A stretch of DNA of 64,000 bases from Neostapfia colusana (lineage: Eukaryota; Streptophyta; Magnoliopsida; Poales; Poaceae), in the NCBI GenBank assembly GCA_030760725.1, contig JASWHV010000008.1:29484720-29548719 (forward strand). The letters are read 5' to 3'. Below, piece by piece: positions 25,066 to 35,677 of this stretch (positions are counted from its first letter, which is position 1; each line of letters opens with the position of its first letter). The translations under genes and the position numbers were made by a program. The notes under the pieces were generated by a model, which was not told where the DNA came from, did no database searches, and was given only the letters and a program-made list of their open reading frames with translations.

Positions 25066-25085
25066 CGAGTAGTTGGAACTACTCG
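25066..25085 (+). repeat. Near-perfect hairpin in A LTR
   Basis: CGAGTAGTT-GG-AACTACTCG, a 9-bp stem with a 2-base loop. Equivalent copies occur in the A1 3' LTR (near 54624), A3 (near 63204), A2 (near 39282, reverse strand) and, with one change, A0 (near 17857). Function unknown. Confidence 0.6.
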
Positions 25086-26172
25086 CGAGCATAGGTTAGA
25101 GACACTCGACTCGGGTAGAGATAGCACATGATACACATGGCAAGAAAAATGAGACCGAGCGGAGAGTAAGGGCAGCAGGACTTTGGGGCCTGTGTGCTAT
25201 AGCTCCGCTTGTGTCGATTGAGGACCGAGCCGTGTGCGGGCCTGTTGAACAAGCTAGAACAGTACCGAAGACCTACCGGCTATATGGGAACCGGGAAACC
25301 GATGTAACTCAGGTAGCTGGGTATTGAGGCATTGCCTGTCGTTCAGAGGGTAGGTGAGAGCTTGAGGTGTAAATCGGCTGGCGGCACTGAGATGCGCGTG
25401 CAGACACCTCTTGCTCGGGACGATGGGACCGGTTCAATATTTGGCTGACGGGTGAAAGGTGGTTGTGTACGGCGTCCGTGATGGTTGCTGTAGGCAACAT
25501 CGAGTACGGGCGTACGTGACGGGTTATTCGGGTAACACTGCAGGTGTAAATCGATTATAATCGCCGTCCCTCACGGTCAGTGAGTACCAGTTGTTCACTA
25601 TACCGTGACGTAGAAAGAATAGGCTAGTTACATGTTAAAATGTTGCTGATTGAAAGACGGACTTGATTGTTAATGATTTGCTGTAGTCTAGTGCTAATTA
25701 AAGTTCCTTTCAACTTTGGGCAAAGTACATGAGAGAAATGCGTTTCTTGTTTGATTGCGCCTCTATCATGTGCCTTAGCGTAAGGTTCTCCACAACCTGC
25801 TGCTAAAATTTGAAAGTAAGGTCCCAATAATTAGGCGAGTCCTTTGCAAATGGTTTTACCTCATGTACCCATCACCCCTCATGTAGAAGTTCCATGTTTA
25901 GGTGAGACGGGTCAGACTTGCTGAGCCTTCGTGCTCACTGCTTGTGTTTGAAGCTTTTGCAGGGTTCTATAAGGAAGGGACTCCCGAGGAGGAGACGGAA
26001 CCCCAGGAGGGGAACCCCGTCGAGTGGGAGTCGTGCACGCCGACTTGTTAGTGTGCGTGTGTGCTAGCAAGGACACGTTCATGGGCTGAACGTGAACTTG
26101 ATGCATAGTCTACGCCCGTGAGTGTAGACTGGACCTATTTTGATGTAAAAATGTTCATACACCACTTTATGT

Positions 26173-26178
26173 AATAAA
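26173..26178 (+). promoter_or_regulatory. Likely polyadenylation signal in A1 5' LTR
   Basis: AATAAA about 40 bases upstream of the conserved stem-loop and about 100 bases from the LTR end, a place that would fit the R/U5 border. The same word is at the matching point of the 3' LTR, about 55730. Confidence 0.45.
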
Positions 26179-26217
26179 AGTTTTGCTTCCGCTTTGTACC
26201 TTTGATGTGTGTTATCC

Positions 26218-26238
26218 GGTGCTGTGCAACGCAGCACC
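26218..26238 (+). other. Conserved LTR 3'-end stem-loop
   Basis: GGTGCTG, loop TGCAACG, CAGCACC. All A LTRs keep it (16700-16720, 33344-33364, 38164-38184, 55775-55795). B LTRs have GGTGCCG/CGGCACC at the same place (2855-2875, 10206-10226), which changes one T-A pair to C-G in both arms together. This supports pairing in RNA or DNA. Confidence 0.65.
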
Positions 26239-26285
26239 CCTCAGCATGATACTGGCTCGACAAGACCGTGGGGTCGTGTCAGCGT

Positions 26286-26297
26286 TTGTATTAGAGC
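26286..26297 (+). other. Degenerate primer-binding site of A1
   Basis: TTGTATTAGAGC stands where A2 has TGGTATCAGAGC, and the following CTCGCTTGAG is identical to A2. Two changes plus one extra base upstream show decay after insertion. Confidence 0.75.
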
Positions 26298-26769
26298 TCG
26301 CTTGAGTTTTAACGCACTAAAAGGTCATCTTTTTCAAAAATCCAGTGAGGAACGAGTTAGTAGCCCATATAAGGATGTTATTAGTGTATAGAAAGTGGCA
26401 TACTAATCTATTTGTCTATGTCGGAAAATCGTGTATCTCGGGACGTTTATGTCTTGGGGGGTGCACGTAAGCGCTGTCCACCAGTGCGCACAGGCTGAAG
26501 GGTGGAGCCCCACGGGTGGCAGATAACCCGACCCGCTTTGGTATCCTCTACGACTCTTTATGTCGTTTGGGGTATTCGAGCAACATCTGTCCCTGGCATG
26601 CGTGGTGCAATTTGGGAGACCCTGTCATGTGGTCTAAAATGTGAACACGTAACTCAAGGCGTGTTTGGCTTGAGAACATCCGGGCGAGTGATGACGGCCG
26701 GGTGTACGAACTGAATGGATACCGGGCTCGGTGTGCAGCCGAGTCTGATGATTGTTTGAGTTTCTGCAG

Positions 26770-27780
26770 GTAGTCTAACCATGAAATGGTAGACGTGTGG
26801 CATCCGTGTGTGAGTGACGTTTAGTGCCACTGAATTAACGAAGCCGGCTAAGTCCGGTATAGGTTTTTCTTTGTGAGAACGTAGTACCAACATGATCTGG
26901 TGACGCATCGACGTCACACCCCACTGAATGAATAACTTCATTGTAAAACTTGAAAGTTTTAATCTGGATCATTAAAACTTTGCTGTAACCTCTTTCCTTA
27001 ATCAGGATGTTCAAAGTTAACAAGTTCTCGACTTATAGGTTGCTAAGGACAGAGCACTCTGTTTTCAGCTGAATTAAGGCTGAAGTCAATCAGAGGTTAG
27101 AGAATGAGTTATTTCGCGGTTGGGATCATATGATACATTTCTGGAAAGCTTTGGAAGATCTTTACAACTCTTCTGTTGAGGTCCAGAGGTGTTTCATCCC
27201 TTAACCAATCGGATAATGCAGTAGAGTTGAAACTGTCCAGAAAACAGGGCAGAGCAAAGACTATCTGTAAACTCTCTGTAAATTGAGTATAACTTCCTGC
27301 ATAAAAATCCAAAAATAGAAAATGAGGTAGTTCTGGAAATCTTATGAGATGGGTTACAACTTTGTAACAGAAAGTTTTGTCATATTGGGAGTAGAATTAA
27401 CTGGAATTCCTGGATCAAAACAGTACCTAAAGCAGGGAGGTGCTGTCCACTTTTCCCCAGAAATTCTGTTAAATTTGACATCTCATAACTTTTAAACCAT
27501 GATAGATATTAGGCCAATCAAACACTTTCTGGAAACCTATTGAAGTTAGCTTTAACTTTGATGTTAAGCTCCAGAACTGGTTTTGCCTTTAGCATGGTCT
27601 AAATCAGGTTGAAATGGAAACTGGTCAGGGCTGTCATGCAGACAGCAGATCAGCAGTCAAATTTGTTTAAATTTGAACTATATTTCCAAGTTTTATGAGT
27701 TCAATGACATGTTTGGTGTTATAACTCAATAGTTTACTGTTCAAATAAATATTTGACATTTCTCAAATATATTTTTACAG
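26770..27780 (+). other. A1 leader with intron-like borders
   Basis: CTGCAG|GTAGTC at 26769/26770 and ATTTTTACAG ending at 27780, with the ORF0 ATG at 27781. The span of 1,011 bases agrees with A2 (1,010) and the two B leaders (1,049 and 1,032). No coding frame is recognised between the PBS and 27780. Confidence 0.45.
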
Positions 27781-28725
27781 ATGACAGCAGATAAGCAGTT
27801 CGAGAACGGCTGGGTGGAATCTCACTGTTCTCACCACAGCGGCTATCCGGAGGCATTGAGGCCGATGCTTCAATATTTCGGATACTACCAGATGCCGCAG
27901 TACTTCACCAAGGAAGAAGGTGAAGAGGGGAACAAGACGTGGACAATCCATGTCAAAGTCCCTGCAGGACCTACGCCACCCGGGTGGGCGCTGTTCACCG
28001 TCATGGTGAGAGGTGGACAACCCGAGGGAATGTGGCAAGTGGCAGCCCGTGACACCATGTCACGTTTCTGCCAACTACACGTGAAGGCTATGGAGGGCAA
28101 TCCATATGCGCTCGTTCCGGTGGAGGGACGGGCTCATCATGTGTGGGAAGGGAGGTACCGGGAGGCAGCCGATCCGGGTTGCCCAAGGTACAGCCCCGCG
28201 GAGGCAAACCTTAGCCTCCAGATGAGGGCGGGAAACACCGTGATGGACAGCCAAGCTGTTCATACGGAGCATCTCGCCGCAAAGCTCAATGAGAGCACAA
28301 GCCATGGAGACCATTTCGAGAGTGCTCACAGCGCACTCCGCAATGTGCTCCTTCCAACGATCAAGCGACTGAATGAACAGCATAATCAGTTGCATCGTCT
28401 GAAGAAGGCGAAGAAGAAAAGCCGTGTCCACATCGCGGTGTTGCAAGAGCTGGTGCAGACCCTAACCCAGCAGAATGAGGACCTTGCTCAAGAGTGGGAC
28501 GACGCTATTGAGGAAGGGCAAGGCTGTGAAGAGGACTACAACCAGGCCATGGACGAGGTGCATGCATTGCAGGACCTCGTACCTCCGGTATTGGGCATAC
28601 CGGTGGTCTTGGGCCTTCCAGCAATGGGAGAACCCGAGATAGGAGAAGAGGTGGTAGATCCAGAGCCACCAGCAGAGGTACCGGAGGAGGACGACCCGCA
28701 GGAGGTCGAGTTCGACTCCGAGTAG
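27781..28725 (+). CDS. Pre-gag accessory protein (ORF0) of A1, intact
   Basis: Open frame of 314 codons between leader and gag, in the sense orientation, starting directly after an acceptor-like TTTTTACAG. Residues about 1-155 form a compact-looking, Trp- and His-containing N-terminal part with no domain I can name. About 158-262 look helical and coiled-coil-forming (heptad-like ELVQTLTQQNEDL) with a basic KKAKKKSR patch near 205. The last 45 residues are Pro/Glu/Asp-rich and acidic. A sister copy in A2 is full length apart from one nonsense codon. Some rice gypsy elements (RIRE3/RIRE8 type) are reported to have an ORF before gag; whether this is the same protein needs a search. No enzyme motif is visible. 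A role in particle assembly or RNA handling is only a guess. Confidence 0.8.
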   Translation: MTADKQFENGWVESHCSHHSGYPEALRPMLQYFGYYQMPQYFTKEEGEEGNKTWTIHVKVPAGPTPPGWALFTVMVRGGQPEGMWQVAARDTMSRFCQLHVKAMEGNPYALVPVEGRAHHVWEGRYREAADPGCPRYSPAEANLSLQMRAGNTVMDSQAVHTEHLAAKLNESTSHGDHFESAHSALRNVLLPTIKRLNEQHNQLHRLKKAKKKSRVHIAVLQELVQTLTQQNEDLAQEWDDAIEEGQGCEEDYNQAMDEVHALQDLVPPVLGIPVVLGLPAMGEPEIGEEVVDPEPPAEVPEEDDPQEVEFDSE

Positions 28726-28997
28726 GGGGTTACAGTTGCCAAGTAGGGCAGCTAGAGTAGTGCAACCCAACTTTTGTAATCGGTGACATGTCGTGTAGGC
28801 AGTAGCGTATGTATGGGTAGTGACAACATGAGCACGACTTCTCGGAGACCCGAGAATAATGTATCTTGTATAAAGTTTATGCTTTATCAATATATATGAA
28901 TGTCGTGCAAATTATTCATGTGTCACTTCAATACCTACTGTTGCATATGGAATTTTAAGTATGACTTGTGCTAATCGCTGCTGTTTTGAATTTCAGA
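28726..28997 (+). other. ORF0-gag spacer with acceptor-like site
   Basis: 272 bases without coding signal. It ends TTGAATTTCAG-a-ATG, so gag, like ORF0, starts right behind an acceptor-like CAG. The A2 copy has the same arrangement (35406-35677). Confidence 0.4.
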
Positions 28998-31380
28998 ATG
29001 ACTCGTACTCGTGCCAACCCGGACGTTGGGGGTACTAGCCAAGGGGGAGAGACCTCCCAACCGCCTCCCGAGGACTCCTCGGGACAGCAACAGCAAACAC
29101 CGCCACTGCCACTGCCAATGGTTACATTGGTCGACATTGTCGCGGCAATGGCGGGTTCTCATCAGCAGCACACGGAGTTGCTGCAAACTCTCACCGCCAA
29201 TACGTCTCGCCCAGAGAGACGTCAAGATCGTGAGGAGCATCAACAGAGCTCCTACTCCGACTTTCTAGCGACTCATCCTCCGGTATTCTCAAGGGTGGAA
29301 CACGGACAACTGGCTCCGCGCAATAGAGATGAAGTTCGGGCTGCTCCGGATAAGCGAGCAGCGCAAGACTCAGTTCGCGGTCCAGCAGCTCCAAGGATCC
29401 GCGAGCGTGTGGTGGGCAAACTTTTGTGCTTCACAGCCCACCGACCGAGTTATCACCTGGACGGAGTTCCGGACGGCCTTCAGGGCCTATCACATACCGC
29501 CATGTCTGATGAAGAGGAAGACGCAGGAATTCCTACACCTGCAGCAAGGGAGCCGGAACGCGCTGGAATACTCCAGGGCGTTCAACAATGTCGCGCTCTA
29601 CGTGTCGTATCACGCTGATACCGACGAGAAGTGGCGGGACCACTTTTACCAGGGGCTTAACCCGCTCCTGAAGGACAAGTTGGCGATGTTCAATCGCAGC
29701 AGCCTCAACGACATCATTGATGCTGCGATTGTTCAAGAGGACTCCGGCAAGGAGTTAGCGGTGGCAGAGAGAAAGCGAAGCACGCCGCAAAGCAGTGGAG
29801 AAGGAAGCGGTCCTTCTCAGAAGTTTCGGATGGTCAATCGCCCACCATCAGGTCCACGCTGGCAGCCACCCCAGAGGCCAATGCCGTTCCGCAGTCGGCC
29901 GTAGTCTTCACCGGCATTCAGGCCGGCACTGCCAGTACTACCTCCGCAACAACAGCAGCAGCCGGCGATGCCACGTGCGTATGCACCTCAGCAGCGCATG
30001 CCGGGCTTTCGTCCCCCGAGCACCGCACAAGCAGCGGCCACATGTTACAAGTGTGGTCGTCTAGGATACTTCGCCAGCAGTTGTCCAGAGAGGCAAGGCG
30101 GCGGAGTTGCACCACAGTTTCTGTGGAGGAATCAACCCCGGAACCCTACTAATGCGCGGCGAGCGAACCCTAGGCCCGGCACCGTCCACCAGCTTGCCAT
30201 AGAGGACGTGCCGGAGGGTGAGCCAAACCTTGCGGGTATGTTCCAACGCCACCAGCATCCCGCCATAGTATTGTTTGATTCAGGCGCCACGCATAATTTT
30301 ATTAGCCAAGCTTTCATTGCTAAACACAGCTTGCAAATACAACCTACCAATAGTCCATATTTAATTTGTTCAACGGGTGGGAAGGTTTCAGCAAGCGTAA
30401 TGGTTTCCAAAGCACCATTACGCTTAGTGGGTAGAGTGTACCCCACATCTCTCATCATCTTAGAGGGACAAAAGGTCGATGTCATCCTAGGGATGTCGTG
30501 GTTAACCCGCCACGGCGCTGTTTTAGACACCGTCCTTCGAGTCGTGAACTTAAACTCAGAAGTGCACGGGTCTCACTCCTTATTTCTGGACAGTCCAGAA
30601 ATAAAACTTCCAAGTATCTATCAGTCGAAAACCATCAGCTTGGAAGATATTCCAGTGGTCCGAGAGTTCCCTGACGTGTTCCCGGATGATTTACCGGGGA
30701 TGCTGCTCGATAGAGAGGTGGAGTTCAAGATTGAACTTGCACCGGGAACCATGCCAATATCCCGAAGGCCGTACAAGATGGCGCCCAAGGAGTTGGCTGA
30801 ACTGAAGACTCAGCTCACGGACCTCCTGAAGAAGGGTTTTATTAGGCCGAGCTCTTCGCCATGAGTCTGTTCGGCATTATTTGTAAAGAAGAAGGATGAG
30901 ACGTTGCGGCTTTGCATGGACTATCATCCATTAAATGTCGTGACCATCAAGAACAAGTACCTGTTGCCACGGATCGACATGTTGTTTGATCAGTTGGTCG
31001 AAGCAAAGATCTTTTCCAAGATGGACTTAAGATCCGGGTACCATCAGATTAAGATACGGGCTGAGGATATTCCGAAGACGGATTTCTCGACGAGGTACGG
31101 ACTTTATGAGTACCTGGTCATGTCTTTCGGCCTCACCAACGCTCCGGCTCACTTCATGTATTTAATGAACTCGGTGTTCATGCCAGAGCTGGACAAGTTG
31201 GTCGTGGTCTTCATCGATGACATACTGGTATATTCCAAGTCGGAGGAAGATCACAAGAAGCATCTGCATATAGTCTTGCAACGGCTGCGGGATCACAAGC
31301 TATACGCGAAATTCAGCAAGTGCGAATTCTGGATATCGCAAGTGCCTTTTCTCGGGCATATCATCTCAACGGAGGGTATC
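28998..31380 (+). pseudogene. gag-pol: A1 gag-protease-RT, first part, broken
   Basis: The start MTRTRANPD at 28998 matches A2. A deletion of about 13 bases near 29295 shifts frame; from 29329 one frame runs through gag core, CCHC knuckle CYKCGRLGYFASSC, protease (DSGATHNFIS, Asp codon at 30277) and RT to the copia insertion. Stops interrupt it at 29902 (TAG where A2 has a Tyr codon) and 30862 (TGA, expected Trp). RT motifs are clear: [21 protein letters not shown] and the catalytic FIDD at 31210-31221. Gag and pol appear to be one fused frame, as in many Tekay-type elements. The frame resumes exactly after the copia element at 49721. Confidence 0.88.
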
Positions 31381-32297
31381 TGTGAGACCTATGTGTGCTG
31401 AATACATTGGCAATTAGGATAAAAGTTAGCATTAACATTCAAAGTTTTGAATATTGCCAAAACATTCTTCTGTGAGGTCCGGAGCTTGTTTTTAGGGAGC
31501 TCCCGTGAAGTTCAACTCGTAGAACTGCAGCGTCTTGTTTTTTCTTTTAACTCGCAATGTTTCAAACTTGCTTTATGGGAAGGTTTGCTTAGTATTAATT
31601 TGCTAAGTTTTTGGTGTGTTTTTGTGGTTATGGCTGTTATCATTTGATATGGTTTGCAACATGCTTATGTGACGTGCTCATGTAAGGTGTTGTGGTTTTC
31701 AAAACTAACGTGAGTCAAGTCGAGGACTTGTGCTCGGAAGAATTAGTTGTTTATTCATGTGAAGGTGTTTCTTGAGTTCAAGACATGGCTGGTGACGGGA
31801 TCCTTGGACTAGTCTCAGGGAGGAGATGAGGTTCCAACAACCAAGTTCGGGAGGAGCTGTGGTTGAGTTGATCGGGAGGTCGCGCAGCATGTTTGGATCA
31901 AGGGCAGTGCATATGAAGGTTGCTTGTACGTCGTTGGAAGGTGTTTGCACGTGTGCAAGGAGTGCATGGACGTGGCAACATTGTTCCAAGGCATGATGAA
32001 GAGAAGTGGACGTAAAGAATTGGTCGGAAAGGTCCAACCGGCTGGATTGCGTACTCAGGCTGAGGCTGAGTCGGATATGGCTCAAATATGGAAGATTTGA
32101 GTTGGTTATGATAGGATTTCATGCTAGGCACGAAGTTGAGTTGTTTTAGAAATGTTTAGGACGTTCCTAAGGTGTTTGGAAGTCTCACGATTGCTTCTAT
32201 CTGCGAATAGGAGAGTCCTGAGCAGTTATGGCATGTTAGAATACGAGTCCAATTAGGAGTAGGAGTCCTAGATTGGATTGTTTAGCCTGAGGGCTGG

Positions 32298-32306
32298 CTA
32301 TAAAAG
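32298..32306 (+). promoter_or_regulatory. Copia LTR TATA box
   Basis: CTATAAAAG, conserved in the 3' LTR at 49105-49113. An AATAAA follows about 65 bases later, which brackets a short R region, so transcription probably starts near 32330. Confidence 0.65.
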
Positions 32307-32368
32307 CAAGGGAGGCCAGAGCTCTCGTGGGTAGAGAACTTTGGGCTGTTCATCTTGTGTTTCTATTT

Positions 32369-32374
32369 AATAAA
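32369..32374 (+). promoter_or_regulatory. Copia LTR polyadenylation signal
   Basis: AATAAA, conserved at 49176-49181 in the 3' LTR where it would act in 3'-end formation. Confidence 0.5.
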
Positions 32375-32911
32375 GTTCATAGTTTCGAGGAGCTTTTGTG
32401 CCTTGTTCGTCCGAATTGTTTTTCGTCAAGTTTTTCTCGCTGAGTTTCTGGACAGACCGATGTTGCTTCGGTGTTTCGTTCATAACTCGAGTTTTACAGA
32501 TCCGATTGACGTGATTCATTTTGGGTTGTCTTCAAAACTCAATTATCTATCATCTGTGAAATTTTCACGAGCTTCGGATCTGTAGTTTTTGAGATACACG
32601 AGTTTCTTTGCAGCATTGCAGATCTGTTTTATATCGGGTAGAACAGATTGATCTTCGTTTAATGTTTTGATCGTATCTCAAGTTTTACTTCGTGGTTTCA
32701 AGTGATTCTTGTTGCATTAGATCCGTGACTTGATTCTCTACCTCTCTACTTGATTTCTCATGGTTGAGCACGTTTGAAAACACTTGCACACACGGTTTCT
32801 TTAACCGATTGATTTTTGCTGAGGGGTTTTTGTTGTTTCCGCTGCGAAAAGTTTTAATCTACCATTCACCCCCCCTCTGGTAGCTTTTCACGTGCTCTTC
32901 GATCCTACAAT

Positions 32912-32924
32912 TGGTATCAGAGCC
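32912..32924 (+). other. Copia primer-binding site
   Basis: TGGTATCAGAGCC, complementary to the initiator-Met tRNA 3' end, two bases after the LTR. Confidence 0.95.
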
Positions 32925-32970
32925 AAGGTGCTCTAATCTTTGTGATTTGCACGTGTTTTGACTAACCATC

Positions 32971-33299
32971 ATGGAGAAGTACTCCGCAAAACCTTGTGTG
33001 TTCAATGGCATCGATTTTCAGGTTTCGAAGGCGCGGATGGAGGCCTACATACAGGCGCAAGGCTTCGCCATATGGGAAAAGGTCTACTGGAACTTTGATG
33101 TACCACCCAATGATCAAGTTACGGCTGCAAACATGAGAGATGTTGACAACAAAAACAGGGCTCGCAACTTGATCATCCAAGGATTGACTCAAAGCGACTT
33201 TGACCGTGTTGCACACCTCCAATCTGCATATGATGTTTGGAAAGCTCTTTGTGACTACCATGAAGGATCCAATATGATCAAGGAGGTAAGGCAAGATAT
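32971..33299 (+). pseudogene. gag: Copia gag, N-terminal part
   Basis: Starts MEKYSAKPC at 32971. The first 110 residues show the copia gag style (YIQAQGFAIWEKV, RARNLIIQGL, AYDVWKAL). It is cut at 33299 by A2, which duplicated GATAT; the frame continues, in register, at 42119. Confidence 0.88.
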
Positions 33300-34024
33300 T
33301 GACATGACCCCATAGGTCCTGTCGAGCCAGGATCACGCTGAGGGGTGCTGCATTGCACAGCACCGTATAACACACGTCAAAGGTACAAAGCGGAAGCGAA
33401 ATTTTATTTACATAAACAGGTTTATGAACATGTTTACATCAAAATAAGTTTAGTCTACACTCACGGGCATAGACTCAGCATCAAGTGCACGTTCAGCCCT
33501 TGAACGTGTCCTTGCTAGCACACACGCACACTAACTCTGCGGCGTGCACGACTCCCACTCGACGGGGTTCCCCTCCTGGGGTTCCGTCTCCTCTTCGGGA
33601 GTCCCTTCCTCATAGAACCCTGCAAAAGCTTCAAACACAAGCAGTGAGCACGAAGGCTCAGCAAGTCTGACCCGTCTCACCTAAACATGGAACTTCTACA
33701 TGAGGGGTGATGGTTACATGAGGTAAAAATCATTGCAAGGACTCGCCTAATTAGTAGAACCTTACTTTCAAGTTTTAGCAGCATGTTGTGGAGAACCTTA
33801 CGCTAAGGCACATGAGAGAGCCGCAATCAAACAAGAAACGCATTTCTAGCATGTACTTTGCCCAAAGTTGAAAAGAACTTTAGTTAGCTCTAAACTACAG
33901 CAATTCATTAGCAATCAAGTCCATCTTTCAATCAGCAACATTTTAACATGTAACTAGCCTGTTCTTTCTACGTCACGGTACAGTGAACAAGTGGTACTCA
34001 CTGACCGCGAGGGACAACGATTAT
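33300..34024 (-). repeat. Remnant of A2 3' LTR
   Basis: Plus strand starts TGACATGACC, equal to TGACACGACC at the 5' LTR apart from one change, and follows it to the GGCGATTAT word at 34024. There protease-coding sequence begins abruptly. It keeps 48 bp (near 33650-33697) that the 5' LTR has lost. Confidence 0.9.
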
Positions 34025-35405
34025 CGGTGGGTAGTATTGGCAAGCTGTGTTTAGCAATGAAAGCTTGGCTAATAAAATTATGCGTGGCGCCTGAATCAAA
34101 CAGTACTATAGCGGGATGCTGGTGGAGTTGGAACATACCCGCAAGGATTGGCTTGCCCTCCGGCACGTCCTCAATGGAAAGCTGGTGGACGGTGCCGGGC
34201 CTAGGGTTTGCCCGCCGCGCATTAGTAGGGTTCTGGGGTTGATTCCTCCCCGGAAACTGCGGTGCCACTCCGCCGCCTTGCCTCTCCGGGCCACTGCCCG
34301 CGAAGTGTCCTGGACAACCACACTTGTAACATGTGGCCGCTGCTGGTGTAGTGCTCGGGGGACGAAAGCCCGGCATGCGTTGCTGAGGTGCAAACGCACG
34401 TGGCATCGCCCGCTGCTGCTGCTGTTGTTGCGGTGGTACTGGCAATGCCGGCCTGAATGCCGGTGAGGAGTACGGCCGACTGCGGAACGGCATCGACCGC
34501 TGTGGTGGCTGCCAGCGTGGACCTGATGGTGGGCGATTCACCATCCGAAACTTCTGAGAAGGACCGCTTCCTTCTCCGCTGCTTTCCAGCGCGCTTCGCT
34601 TTCGCTCTGCCGCCGCCAACTCCTTGCCGGAGTCCTCCTGAACAATCGCAGCATCAATGATGTCGTTGAGGCTGCCGTGATTGAACATCACCAACTTGTC
34701 TTTCAGGAGCGGGTTAAGCCCCTGGTAAAAGTGGTCCCGCCGCTTCTCGTCCATATCTGCGTGATACGACGCGTAGAGCGCGAGATCGTTGAACACCCTG
34801 GAGTATTCCAGAGCGTTCCGGCTCCCTTGCTGCAGGTGTAAGAACTCCTGCGTCTTTCTTTTCATCAGACCTGGCGGTATATGATAGGCCCTGAAGGCCG
34901 TCCGGAACTCCGTCCAGGTCATCGCTCGGTCGGTGGGCTCTGAAGCACAAAAGTTAGCCCACCACGCGCTCGCAGATTCTTGGAGCTGCTGGACCGCGAA
35001 CTGAGTCTTGCGCTGCTCGCTTATCTGGAGCATCCCGAACTTCATCTCTATGGCGCGGAGCCAGTTGTCCGCGTCAAGTGGTTCATCCGCCCTTGAGAAT
35101 ACAGGGGGATGAGTCGCCAGGAAGTTGGAGTAGGAGCTCTGTTGGTGCTCCTCACGATCTTGACGTCTCTCTGGGCGAGACGTATTGGCGACAAGCGTTT
35201 GCAGCAACTCCGTGTGCTGCTGATGTGAACCCGCCATTGCCGCGACGATGTCGGCCAATGTAACTGTCGGTAGTGGCGGTGGCGGTGTTTGCTGTTGCTG
35301 TTGCTGCTGTTGTTGTTGTCCCGAGGAGTCCTCGGGAGGTGGTTGGGAGGTCTCTCCCCCTTGGCTAGCACCCCCAACATCAGGGTTGGCACGAGTACGC
35401 GTCAT
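34025..35405 (-). pseudogene. gag: A2 gag with protease start, truncated
   Basis: The ATG at 35405 gives MTRTRANPD, one base after an acceptor-like TTTCAG. The frame is open through the gag core (FLATHPPVFSR, SASAWWANF, MTWTEFRTAF, LHLQQGSRNALEYS), a Pro/Arg-rich region, the knuckle CYKCGCPGHFAGSG (last Cys replaced by Gly) and protease motif DSGATHNFIS. About 20 residues later it runs into inverted LTR sequence at 34025, ending at a chance stop at 33954. So gag is nearly complete but the protease is cut after its catalytic Asp. A tract of ten Gln lies near residue 37. Confidence 0.88.
35289..35318 (-). repeat. Polyglutamine-coding triplet tract in A2 gag
   Basis: Ten CAA/CAG codons in a row; the A1 gag has about four at the same place. 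In-frame length change, consistent with replication slippage. Confidence 0.9.
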
Positions 35406-35677
35406 TCTGAAATTCAAAACAGCAGCGATTAGCACATGTCTTACTTAAAATTCCATAAGCAACAGTAGGTATTGAAGTGACACATGATTACTTTGCACAA
35501 CATTCACATATATTGATAAAGCATAAACTTTATACAAGATACATTATCCTCGGGTCTCCGAGAAGTCGTGCTCATGTCGTCACTACCTATACATACGCTA
35601 CTGTCTACACGACATGTCACCGATTACAAAAGTTGGGTTACACTACCCTGGCTGCCCTACATGGCAACTGTAACCCC

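Larger units (their letters stand above)
22258..26281 (+). repeat. A1 5' LTR, 4,024 bp
   Basis: Begins TGTAAGGGCCTCAG after the TSD and ends GGGGTCGTGTCA. The partner 3' LTR is 51937-55837. Inside are AT-rich flanks, a GC-rich centre (22910-24080), a 9-bp palindromic hairpin at 25066-25085, an AATAAA at 26173-26178 and a stem-loop at 26218-26238. It keeps about 123 bp near 24396-24520 that the 3' LTR has lost. Confidence 0.92.
31381..32909 (+). repeat. Copia 5' LTR, 1,529 bp
   Basis: Begins TGTGAGACCTATG directly after the TSD and ends GATCCTACA before the PBS. Contains a TATA box at 32298-32306 and AATAAA at 32369-32374. Short frames inside (for example 31447-31647) recur in the 3' LTR and have no coding features. 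Confidence 0.95.

Noticed and set aside
31447..32131. Frames repeated in both copia LTRs (for example 31705-32085 and 48512-48892)
   Set aside because: They are duplicated only because the LTR is, and lie mostly on the antisense strand with no known domain.
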